Source of the DNA: Clostridium sp. | Lineage (GTDB): Bacteria > Bacillota > Clostridia > Lachnospirales > Lachnospiraceae | Assembly: GCA_023663815.1 (NCBI GenBank) | Contig: JAMPGS010000015.1 | Location: 1-39,534 of the forward strand | DNA: 39,534 bases | Reading direction: 5' to 3' | Part shown: positions 1 through 8,100 of the stretch, one piece after another | Numbering within the stretch: position 1 is the stretch's first letter | Layout of the letters: each line of letters opens with the position of its first letter | Notes under the pieces: generated by a model | What the model was told of the DNA's origin: nothing | The model's database searches: none | The model's input: only the letters and a program-made list of their open reading frames with translations | Translations under genes and position numbers: made by a program

Positions 1-1
1 G

Positions 2-673
2 TCGGTCAGCGAGGAAGGTCAGGCAAAAGAGGCCGGCCTAAAGGCGGGGGATATCATCACCGAAATTAACGGGAAGCGGATTCACCTTGGCGGGGAAGTG
101 ACGTTGATTTCCCAGTTAAACACTAAGGGGGAGACGCTGAATATCACCTATAAGCGGGACGGAGAAGAAAAAGCGGCGGCGGTAAAGCCCTATTATGACG
201 AGGCCGCCGGACGGTATTTTATGGGGATTGGCGTGGGCGGCTATATAAAGTGCAACGCGCTGCAGACCCTTGAATATGCCTTTTACACCATGAAATTTTA
301 TGTGGAGACCACTTTCAAGAGCCTTGGCATGTTGGTGACGGGGCAGCTTTCAAGGGACGACGTAAGCGGGCCGGTGGGGCTTGTGAAGGTGGTGGATGAG
401 GTTTACGATTCCGCCAAGGTTTACGGAGCCATAGACGTGCTGCTTAACATGATGGAGATTGCGCTTTTGCTTTCCGTAAATTTGGGAATTATGAATTTAT
501 TGCCGTTCCCGGCCCTTGACGGAGGCCGTTTGGTGTTTTTGCTGGTGGAGGCCTTCCGGGGCAAGCCAATTCCGCCTGAGAAGGAAGGAATGGTTCATTT
601 AGCGGGAATGATGGCCCTCATGGTATTGATGGTACTGGTATTTTTCAATGATATAACAAAGTTTTTTAGATGA
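2..673 (+). CDS. rseP: RseP-type site-2 zinc metalloprotease, C-terminal part
   Basis: This is a membrane-embedded intramembrane protease of the S2P/M50 family, which in bacteria cleaves anti-sigma factors and remnant signal peptides. The reading frame is open from the left edge, so the catalytic HExxH helix lies outside the window. What is seen is the end of a PDZ domain (AGLKAGDIITEING), a linker, and the C-terminal S2P core with the second metal-binding segment NLLPFPALDGGR, followed by a last hydrophobic helix rich in M, L and V. A GTG at 98 is internal to the PDZ domain and is not a start. In Clostridia rseP normally sits in dxr-rseP-ispG; here ispG follows about 3.2 kb later, after four unrelated genes. 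A strong hairpin terminator follows the stop. Identification is confident; the N-terminus cannot be judged. Confidence 0.93.
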   Translation, partial: SVSEEGQAKEAGLKAGDIITEINGKRIHLGGEVTLISQLNTKGETLNITYKRDGEEKAAAVKPYYDEAAGRYFMGIGVGGYIKCNALQTLEYAFYTMKFYVETTFKSLGMLVTGQLSRDDVSGPVGLVKVVDEVYDSAKVYGAIDVLLNMMEIALLLSVNLGIMNLLPFPALDGGRLVFLLVEAFRGKPIPPEKEGMVHLAGMMALMVLMVLVFFNDITKFFR

Positions 674-689
674 TTTATAAAACAGAAAG

Positions 690-753
690 AAAAATCCATG
701 TGCAAAATTACTGAAATTGTGTTTTCGGTAATCTTGTACAATGGATTTTTTTT
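690..753 (+). terminator. Rho-independent terminator after rseP
   Basis: A long imperfect inverted repeat pairs AAAAATCCATGTGCAAAATT with the complementary stretch ending at 750. It is followed by a run of eight T. It closes the rseP transcription unit, so the phosphatase downstream probably has its own promoter. Confidence 0.8.
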
Positions 754-863
754 GTTGGGGAAATTATACTTGTCGTGAAAGACTTGATTGCGGGAGTGCG
801 AAGCGCGGAACAATTGAATTTTATCTATGGCAGGCGATATAAAAAGAGAGGATACAGCAAGAT

Positions 864-1571
864 TTGAAGATAATTTCGGGGGCATATTGGGATAAGGGAA
901 AGCGGGAATTAAATCAGGATTCCGTTACCATTCAGCAGGCGTTGACAAGCGGAGGAAGGGCATTACTTGCCGTAGTAAGCGATGGAATAGGCGGGTTAAA
1001 GGAGGGCGAAATTGCCAGCGGCTTTATTATAGAAAAGCTTGTGGAAAATTTTTATGGACGGACGGCCTCCCTTCTTGGCAGGAAAAAGGGAAAGAAAGCC
1101 TTGATGAAAAACCTTCTCCGCTGTTTTTATGATATCAACAGAGAACTTGTCTCATATGGGGAAAGCAAGGGGATTGGGCTGGGAGCCACCGTATCCGCGC
1201 TGTTTCTCTGGAAAAACCGCTATTTGATTTTTCATTTGGGGGACAGCAGGGTTTATTTGTTCCGCAGGGGAAAAGTAAGGCAGCTTACAAAGGACCATTC
1301 CACCGGGGAAAAGGGGATTACGAAGTGCATGGGAAGTTTTGCGTTTCAATATCCTGACATTTATTCGGGAAGAATTTATGGAAAAAGCGGATTTCTTTTG
1401 TGCACGGACGGCTTTTACAGGAGAATGGAGGAGGACTTTTTTCAGGCTTTGACGCCGGAGGATATTGACAATGAGACGCAGATTGATAGGCGGCTTAGGG
1501 ATATTGGCATGGCAGTAAAGCGGAAGGGCGAAAGCGATAATTTGTCGGCGGTTTATGTGCGGGCGGTGTGA
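864..1571 (+). CDS. PP2C-family protein serine/threonine phosphatase
   Basis: A PPM/PP2C phosphatase of 235 residues that removes phosphate from Ser/Thr, using two metal ions held by aspartates. The metal-binding motifs are all present in order: NQDS (D19), SDGIGG (D40), LGATVSAL, HLGDSRVY, LTKDHS, CTDG (D182) and SDNLSAV (D225). There is no signal peptide or membrane helix, so it should be cytoplasmic, like PrpC/Stp1. The start is TTG at 864, with GAGAGG about 13 bases upstream; no in-frame ATG lies near. The next gene encodes a membrane Ser/Thr kinase, so the two form a phosphatase/kinase pair. Unlike typical prpC, it is not next to rsgA or rlmN but between rseP and ispG. Family assignment is firm; substrates are unknown. 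Confidence 0.93.
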   Translation: MKIISGAYWDKGKRELNQDSVTIQQALTSGGRALLAVVSDGIGGLKEGEIASGFIIEKLVENFYGRTASLLGRKKGKKALMKNLLRCFYDINRELVSYGESKGIGLGATVSALFLWKNRYLIFHLGDSRVYLFRRGKVRQLTKDHSTGEKGITKCMGSFAFQYPDIYSGRIYGKSGFLLCTDGFYRRMEEDFFQALTPEDIDNETQIDRRLRDIGMAVKRKGESDNLSAVYVRAV

Positions 1572-1574
1572 AGG

Positions 1575-1661
1575 GGTAATGTGTGAGAGGCAGCAGAAAA
1601 TATGCGGCAGGTGGCGTAAAATATGTGTGAAAAATGGCGTGGAATATGCGGAAGGCAGTTT
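1575..1661 (+). repeat. Diverged tandem repeat, about 21-bp units x4
   Basis: Four imperfect units share the core AATATGNGG...GGCGT (unit starts near 1575, 1597, 1618 and 1641). They fill almost the whole gap between the phosphatase and kinase genes. No promoter or terminator is evident inside. Confidence 0.6.
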
Positions 1662-1698
1662 AATATGAGTGGAAAGCAATGCAAAAATGAGGGAAAGA

Positions 1699-3048
1699 AT
1701 GGAAAAGGTTTTATTTCATAAATATGAGATACTTCGGCCGCTTGGCACCGGCGGCATGGGGCAGGTGTGGCTTGCAAGGGATTCTCATTTAAATCAGTTG
1801 GTAGTAGTTAAGGAAAGCCGGGAGGAGTTTCTTTTTCAGGAGGCGGCCTTTTTAAAGGAATTGGAGCATCCGGGGCTCCCGATAATTTACGACTGCTTTC
1901 GGCAGGGAGAGAATACCTTTATGGTGATGGAATATATTGAAGGAATCTCCCTCCGCCAGTATTTGAATCAGCACGGAAGAGCGTCGGAGGAGCAGGCGTT
2001 AAAATGGACAGTGGAGCTTTGCGGTATTTTTGCTTATTTGCATGAGAGGCGTCCGGCGGTAATTTACAGGGACTTAAAGCCGGAAAATATTATGGTGCGG
2101 AAAGACGGTTCTTTAAAGCTGATAGATTTTGGGGGAGCTCTGCACTGTTCATGGGGGGACGAAAAGGAAATTTTTTGTGTGGGAACGGCAGGCTATAGCC
2201 CGCCGGAACAGTGGCGGGATACCCGCGGCGACGAGACTTGGGATATTTACGGCATAGGGGCGGTTTTTCATGAAATGCTTACGGGCGACTGTCCTTCCTG
2301 TCCGGCGTATGAACGGCGTTCCGTGAAAGAATATGACAGGAGCCTATGCGGGGCATGGGACGATGTTATTAAAAAGTGTACGGCGGAAAAAGCCGCAGAA
2401 CGGTATCAGTCGGTGAGAGAGCTGGAGAGTGAGCTGACTGGCAGGCATGTTACGCTATACAAGTCTATGGTAAGGGTGGTTGGCAGAGTGTGGCGGATAA
2501 TGAAAAAAATTTTGTTTGCCCTTATGGCTGCGCATACCGCAGGTTGTTTCGCTAAACCTCTTTTGCAGGGGATTCCGCGGAATGAATTTCCGTTCCCTTG
2601 TCTTGAAAAGCCTCTTATTTTTCTTATGATTACTCTGTTGTCGTATCTTTTGCTTTTTCAATATAAAAATAACAAAAACGATATTCGCAGGCGTGAAAAA
2701 AATGTGTGGCTGTCGGAAAAGAAATTTTCCGGTCTCGTTTCAGCGCTGCTTTTTGTGATGGGGGGAGCGTTGATGGTTCTGCTGTTTGGTCTGCCGTCAC
2801 AGGCTGCCCATGCGGAGGAATCAGGGCAGTTGTGGGTGGAAATGCGGGATGATTTAGGGAGAAAAATGCTTTTAAAGTACGACGCGGTTTATGAGACTGA
2901 CGATAAGATAAGGTTTGAGCTGCCCGTAAAATACCTGCCGGAACAGAGATTGGATTTGCAGATTGTGGCGGCGGGGGAAAACGGGGAGAGGTATAGCAGC
3001 AGGATATTTTGTGTGGAACGGGTTGAAAACGCCTCGACAATTGAATAG
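1699..3048 (+). CDS. Membrane-anchored serine/threonine protein kinase without PASTA domains
   Basis: A Hanks-type kinase of about 449 residues. The N-terminal kinase domain (about residues 8-255) shows the glycine loop GTGGMG, the ATP lysine (K38 in VVVKES), the catalytic loop YRDLKPENIM (D125; His of HRD replaced by Tyr), DFG at about 143, and GTAGYSPPEQW in the activation segment. It is followed by hydrophobic stretches at about 263-283, 305-322 and 346-371 and then an extracytoplasmic tail of about 75 residues with no PASTA repeats. I chose ATG 1699 because GAGGGA lies just upstream; GTG 1669 and ATG 1687 are alternatives. The preceding PP2C gene is its probable antagonist. The sensor region is not one I recognise, so the signal is unknown. 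Confidence 0.9.
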   Translation: MEKVLFHKYEILRPLGTGGMGQVWLARDSHLNQLVVVKESREEFLFQEAAFLKELEHPGLPIIYDCFRQGENTFMVMEYIEGISLRQYLNQHGRASEEQALKWTVELCGIFAYLHERRPAVIYRDLKPENIMVRKDGSLKLIDFGGALHCSWGDEKEIFCVGTAGYSPPEQWRDTRGDETWDIYGIGAVFHEMLTGDCPSCPAYERRSVKEYDRSLCGAWDDVIKKCTAEKAAERYQSVRELESELTGRHVTLYKSMVRVVGRVWRIMKKILFALMAAHTAGCFAKPLLQGIPRNEFPFPCLEKPLIFLMITLLSYLLLFQYKNNKNDIRRREKNVWLSEKKFSGLVSALLFVMGGALMVLLFGLPSQAAHAEESGQLWVEMRDDLGRKMLLKYDAVYETDDKIRFELPVKYLPEQRLDLQIVAAGENGERYSSRIFCVERVENASTIE

Positions 3049-3119
3049 ACTTTATTTTTTACTTGTGGTACACTGTAAGCAATTGGGAATACGGTAGTCA
3101 TGATAAGGGCGGTGGAAAT

Positions 3120-3347
3120 ATGGCAGATAGTGAAATGCTTCAATTAATTCTTTCTAAACTTGAAAAACTTGATTCTTTAGAAAGTGAAATACAAGACGTA
3201 AAGAAAGATGTAGGCAATGTAAAACGTCAACTTATGAAGTCTACGGCTGAATTAAAGGCCATGGATGAAATGATTCTTGATGAAGTCGAAAGAGTGCATA
3301 GCATTTTAGATAGGCATAAAGAAGACAAAACAGTTTATACAGCATAG
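3120..3347 (+). CDS. Small coiled-coil protein of unknown function
   Basis: A 75-residue protein starting at ATG 3120 after GGTGGAAAT; an in-frame start further upstream at 3063 lacks a ribosome binding site. The sequence is highly charged, with a heptad-like pattern (ILSKLEKLDSLESEIQDVKK), so a coiled coil is likely. There is no membrane segment or signal peptide. Its base composition is more A-rich than that of the flanking kinase and ispG genes, and it is followed 55 bases later by another small gene and then a terminator. Small coiled-coil proteins of this look occur in prophage and accessory islands, so horizontal acquisition is possible. I do not recognise a named function. Confidence 0.7.
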   Translation: MADSEMLQLILSKLEKLDSLESEIQDVKKDVGNVKRQLMKSTAELKAMDEMILDEVERVHSILDRHKEDKTVYTA

Positions 3348-3402
3348 GTAATTGCATAAATTACACTTTTGTTTTTCTTTTTTATAAGGGGATGAACAAG
3401 GT

Positions 3403-3579
3403 ATGCCATTAAACGAAAAGGAATACAACGGTTATTTGTTTGGCCAACTGTCAATCTTAGAAGGACTTGAAAGAGTGGCGAAAGCTGAAAACGCAGAGGC
3501 CGTTATAAAAGAAATTGCATTTGAAAGACGGCAGATTGAGAGAAAATTATATCAGAGACCACCGCTTACGAGTAAATGA
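3403..3579 (+). CDS. Small hypothetical protein (58 aa)
   Basis: An ATG-started frame of 58 residues, with AAGGGG 11 bases and AAGG directly upstream. It begins MPLNEKEYNGYLFGQL and ends in a basic, proline-containing tail (KLYQRPPLTSK). The central part is helical and charged. Codon use is coding-like, and it lies 55 bases after the small coiled-coil gene in the same orientation, sharing the terminator at 3614-3656. The pair therefore probably forms one transcript. No family is recognised. It may be a remnant of, or cargo from, a mobile element, but there is no integrase nearby to support that. Confidence 0.6.
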   Translation: MPLNEKEYNGYLFGQLSILEGLERVAKAENAEAVIKEIAFERRQIERKLYQRPPLTSK

Positions 3580-3613
3580 GGCAGCATTTTAATTATCATA
3601 TTAATATGAAAAC

Positions 3614-3656
3614 AAGGTGTAAAGTCTGTTAAATTACCAAGGCTTTGCACCTTTTT
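3614..3656 (+). terminator. Rho-independent terminator after the small gene pair
   Basis: AAGGTGTAAAGTC pairs with GGCTTTGCACCTT (13 bp including two G-U pairs, 14-nt loop) and is followed by TTT. It isolates the two small genes from ispG. Confidence 0.8.
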
Positions 3657-3691
3657 AATGCGCAGGGTGCGAGGCACTTGCCGTTTTCCAA

Positions 3692-3725
3692 TTGACTTGC
3701 TATTTCCTTTCGGCTGGAATATAAT
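3692..3725 (+). promoter_or_regulatory. Candidate promoter for ispG
   Basis: TTGACT (3692) with TGGAAT at a 17-bp distance, or TTGCTA (3697) with TATAAT (3720-3725) at 17 bp. Both register as sigma-A-like and overlap. They lie just after the terminator and about 130 bases upstream of the ispG start. The leader contains a 14-bp direct repeat at 3781-3808 and the small hairpin CTTGTGCGCAAG. Confidence 0.55.
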
Positions 3726-3856
3726 CACATAAGAAACAAAGAGTTTGTGTCTGCATTGCCCTCACAAACTTTCTACAAGTATTTATGTTTGTGCATTTAT
3801 GCTTGTGCGCAAGCCCGGTAGAGCTGAACAATAAAAGCGGTAGAAATGAGGAAAAA

Positions 3857-4924
3857 ATGGCGGGAGAACATATGAGAGAACATACAAGAAAAATTAAGAT
3901 TGGCGATAGAGTAATCGGCGGCGGCAATCCTATTTTGATACAGTCCATGACGAATACAAAGACGGAGGACGTGGAGGCGACGGTTGCGCAGATTCACGCG
4001 CTGGAAAAAGCGGGGTGCGAGATTATCAGATGTACCGTGCCGACCTTGGAGGCGGCGGAGGCAATTAGGGAGATTAAAAAGAGAATTTCAATCCCGCTTG
4101 TGGCGGATATTCATTTTGATTATAAGATGGCGATTGCGGCTATGGAAAACGGCGCCGATAAAATTAGAATTAATCCCGGAAATATCGGCGGGAGAGACAA
4201 GGTGGCCGCCGTGGTGGACGTGGCAAAGGGAAGAAATATTCCCATCAGGGTGGGCGTAAACAGCGGTTCGTTGGAAAAGGAGCTTGTGGAAAAGTACCGC
4301 GGCGTGACGGCCGAGGGGCTTGTGGAGAGCGCCCTTGACAAAGTACATATGATAGAGGACCTTGGATATGAAAATCTAGTAATCAGTATTAAGTCCTCCG
4401 ACGTGCTTATGTGTGTGAAAGCCCACGAGCTGTTAGCGGAAAAGACTGACTATCCTCTGCATGTAGGAATTACGGAATCGGGCACTATCATAAGCGGAAA
4501 CATTAAATCTTCCATTGGGCTGGGGCTGATTTTACATCAGGGAATCGGGGATACCATTCGGGTGTCTTTAACCGGCGACCCGGTGCAGGAGATTAAGTCC
4601 GCCAAATTAATTTTGAGGACGCTGGGGCTTCGGAAAGGGGGAATTGAGGTGGTTTCCTGCCCTACCTGCGGGCGGACAAAGATTGATTTGATTAGTCTTG
4701 CCAATCAGGTGGAGGACATGGCGGCGCAGTTCCCTTTGGATATTAAAGTGGCGGTTATGGGCTGCGCGGTCAACGGGCCCGGCGAGGCGAAAGAGGCGGA
4801 CATAGGCATTGCGGGGGGAATTGGAGAGGGGCTTTTGATTAAAAAGGGAGAGATTATCAAAAAGGTTCCCGAAGCTCAGCTTCTTTCAGTACTGCGCGAG
4901 GAGCTGGAACATTGGGGTCAATAA
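3857..4924 (+). CDS. ispG: 4-hydroxy-3-methylbut-2-en-1-yl diphosphate synthase (IspG/GcpE)
   Basis: This catalyses the penultimate step of the MEP isoprenoid pathway, converting MEcPP to HMBPP with a [4Fe-4S] cluster. The 355-residue protein has the TIM-barrel N-terminal domain (RCTVPTLEAA, VADIHFDYKMA, KIRINPGNIG). Its C-terminal cluster domain has C268 and C271 in CPTCGR and C303 with E310 in GCAVNGPGE, matching the three cysteines and glutamate of the family. The start at ATG 3857 has GAGGAA at a good distance; ATG 3872 is a second possibility, and the upstream in-frame ATG at 3785 gives an unlikely extension. polC follows after a tandem repeat, as expected for Clostridia. Confidence 0.97.
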   Translation: MAGEHMREHTRKIKIGDRVIGGGNPILIQSMTNTKTEDVEATVAQIHALEKAGCEIIRCTVPTLEAAEAIREIKKRISIPLVADIHFDYKMAIAAMENGADKIRINPGNIGGRDKVAAVVDVAKGRNIPIRVGVNSGSLEKELVEKYRGVTAEGLVESALDKVHMIEDLGYENLVISIKSSDVLMCVKAHELLAEKTDYPLHVGITESGTIISGNIKSSIGLGLILHQGIGDTIRVSLTGDPVQEIKSAKLILRTLGLRKGGIEVVSCPTCGRTKIDLISLANQVEDMAAQFPLDIKVAVMGCAVNGPGEAKEADIGIAGGIGEGLLIKKGEIIKKVPEAQLLSVLREELEHWGQ

Positions 4925-4934
4925 CCCCGCTGTA

Positions 4935-5034
4935 AGTGACGAACGGAGTATACAAGTAATAAACAGAGTATACAAGTAATGAACGGGGTATGCAAGTAAC
5001 GAACAGGATATGCAAGTAACGAATGGGATATCAG
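4935..5034 (+). repeat. Tandem repeat, 20-bp units x5, between ispG and polC
   Basis: Five units of 20 bp with core AGTAACGAACGGGGTATNCA run head to tail from 4935 to 5034, differing at a few positions each. They fill the first half of the ispG-polC gap. There are no unique spacers, so this is not a CRISPR array. Confidence 0.85.
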
Positions 5035-5117
5035 TCCCACGCGGCAGTTATGAGGGTCATGCTTGCATGAATTGAAATCGTTGTCCGCAGGAATAGCTAG
5101 GCAAAAGTGAGGGGAAA

Positions 5118-8100
5118 ATGGCAAAACAGTTTTTTGAGGTGTTTCCGTCATTAAAACTGGATAAAAAGGTGCAGGACTTGTTTGAACAGGTTCAGGTGGA
5201 AAAGGTTTCCGCCACGAAGCGCAGGGATTATGTGCGCGTGACTGTTTCCAGCGGCTATTTGATTCCAAAGGATACGGTTTTTAAGGTGGAAGGCGAGATA
5301 AAAAAGCAGTTTTTTTCGGGCTGTAATGTGCGGGTAAAGCTGTATGAGCATTTTTTGCTGTCGGAGCAATACACGCCTGAAAAGCTGATGAACATTTACA
5401 AGGACAGTATTTTGATGGAACTCCGGGAGCATAGCCCTGTGGAATATCATTTATTTAAGGAGGCGGAGCTTGCTTTTTCCGGCGGCGGAGAGCTGGAAAT
5501 TACCATAGAGGATACCGTGCTTGGGCGGAGCAAGGGAGCGGAGCTTGCCAGAATTTTGGAGAAGATTTTTAACGAGCGGTGCGGTTTTTCCATTCAGTGC
5601 AAAATGAGCTACAAGGAAAAGGTGATTGAAAAGGACGAGGCCGGGGAAATATTGTTTATCCCCCGCATGGCGGCCGAGGTGGGAAAAAACGCGCAGGGTG
5701 AAATTGCACGGAATGAAACTGTGCAAGATGGAATCGTACAGAATAAAGCCTTGCAGGATACAGCGGACAGTTTTGCCGGTATTGCGGGTGAAAAGCAGTC
5801 TGCGGAGGCAGCGGGAGGCAGAATGGCGGGCCGCGTGCCGGAAAGCACGGGAACGGGAAGTATTTCCGCTTTTCCGGGAAACGGCGAGAGAAAAGGGCTT
5901 CGAGGAAGCAAGGAGGAAAATGGCGAAAGGAGAGGCTTCCGGGGAGACGAGGGAAAAGGTGAGAGAAGAGGCTTCCGGCGGGGCGAAACAGGCAAGGGAG
6001 AGTTTAAGCGCGCGCTGAAGCGTTCCGATAACCCCGACGTGATTTACGGCAGGGATTTTGCGGAGGAGGCCATTCCCATCGAGGATATTATCGGCGAGAT
6101 GGGCGAGGTGGTTATCCGGGGGAAAATTATCCATCTTGATTCCAGAGATATCCGCAATGAAAAAAAGATTGTCATGTTTGACGTGACGGATTTTACCGAC
6201 ACAATGACGGTCAAGCTTTTTATACATGGCGAGCAGTACGACGAGCTTATGAAGGATATTCAAAGGGGCGCGTTCATTAAGCTGAAGGGCGTTCCAACCA
6301 TCGACAGGTTCGACAACGAGCTGACCATAGGTTCTTTAGTTGGAATAAAAAAGATACCGGACTTTACAGTGTCCCGCAAAGATAACAGCCCGCGGAAGAG
6401 AGTGGAGCTGCACTGTCATACCAAGATGAGCGACATGGACGGGGTGTCCGAGGCAAAGGATATTGTAAAGCGGGCTTATAGCTGGGGGCACCCGGCGATT
6501 GCCATTACGGACCACGGGGTGGTGCAGGCTTTTCCCGACGCCAACCATGTGTGGGAGGATTTATGGAAGGCGGAGAAGGCAAAGCGGAAGGAAGCGGGGG
6601 AAGAAAACCCCGATAAGCAGGACTTTTTTAAAATCATATACGGCATGGAGGCTTATCTTGTAGACGACCTTCAGGAAATTGTGACGGGTGAAAAGGGACA
6701 GGATTTTCACACGGATTTTGTGGTGTTCGACATCGAGACGACGGGATTTTCGCCGGTGAACAACCGAATTATAGAAATCGGAGCGGTCAAGGTGTCGGGA
6801 GGGAAAATCGTGGACAGGTTTTCGTCCTTTGTAAACCCTGACGTGCCTATTCCCTTTGAGATTGTAAAGCTCACCGGAATCAACGACGGCATGGTGAGCG
6901 AGGCCCCTTTTATTGAGAAGGTTTTGCCGGAATTTTTGGAGTTCTGCGGCGACGCCGTGCTGGTGGCCCACAATGCAAATTTTGATATGGGCTTTATAAA
7001 AGAAAACGCGCGGCGGCAAAATAGAAGCAGGCTCTTTACTTACGTGGATACGGTGGCGATTGCCAGAATCCTTTTGCCCCATCAGGGAAAGCATACCTTG
7101 GATGCGGTGGCAAAGACCATGGGGGTATCGCTGGAAAACCATCACCGGGCGGTGGACGACGCGGAAGCCACGGCGGAGATATTTGTAAAATTTATTCCCA
7201 TGCTGCAGGAAAGCGGGGTAAACACCCTTGCGGAGCTGAACGCTATGGGCGATTCCAGCCCGGAGCTAGTAAAAAGGCTTCCCTCCTACCATGCCATTAT
7301 TTTAGCGGAAAATAATATCGGGCGGGAAAATCTTTATACGCTGGTATCCGAATCTCATTTAACTTATTTCAGCAAGCGGCCCAGAGTGCCTAAGAGCTTC
7401 CTTATGAAGCACAGGGAAGGGCTGATTTTGGGGAGCGCCTGCGAGGCGGGGGAATTGTACCGCGCGCTTTTGGACGGAAAACCGGATTCGGAAATTGCAA
7501 GGATAGTTAATTTTTACGATTATCTGGAAATACAGCCTGTTGGGAACAACGAGTTTATGATTGCGTCGGAGAAAGTATCGGCCATCAACAGCCGGGAAGA
7601 TATCATGGATATGAACCGGAAAATCGTCGCCTTGGGGGATGAGTTTGGCAAGCCTGTGGTGGCCACCTGCGATGTGCATTTTTTGGATCCGGAGGACGAG
7701 GTGTACCGGAGGATTATCATGGCGGGCAAGCATTTTGCGGACGCCGACAATCAGGCGCCTCTTTATCTGCGGACCACTGAGGAAATGCTGGAGGAGTTTG
7801 CCTACCTTGGCAGCGATAAGGCCGAGGAGGTAGTGATTACCAACACCAACAAGATTGCGGATAGGATTGACGTGATATCGCCGGTGCGTCCGGACAAGTG
7901 CCCGCCGGTGATTCCCGACAGCGATAAGACGCTGAAAGAGATTTGCTATAAAAGGGCCCATGAATTGTACGGAAAGGATTTGCCGAAAATCGTGGAGGAC
8001 CGTCTGGAAAAGGAGCTGAATTCCATTATCACCAACGGATTTGCGGTGATGTATATCATCGCCCAAAAGCTGGTGTGGAAATCCATGGAGGACGGTTATC

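Noticed and set aside
4935-5034. Possible CRISPR array
   Set aside because: Units are adjacent with no unique spacers and there are no cas genes; it is a tandem repeat.
5451-6263. 270-codon open frame on the minus strand inside polC
   Set aside because: It is antisense to strong polC coding sequence and exists because of the biased linker composition.
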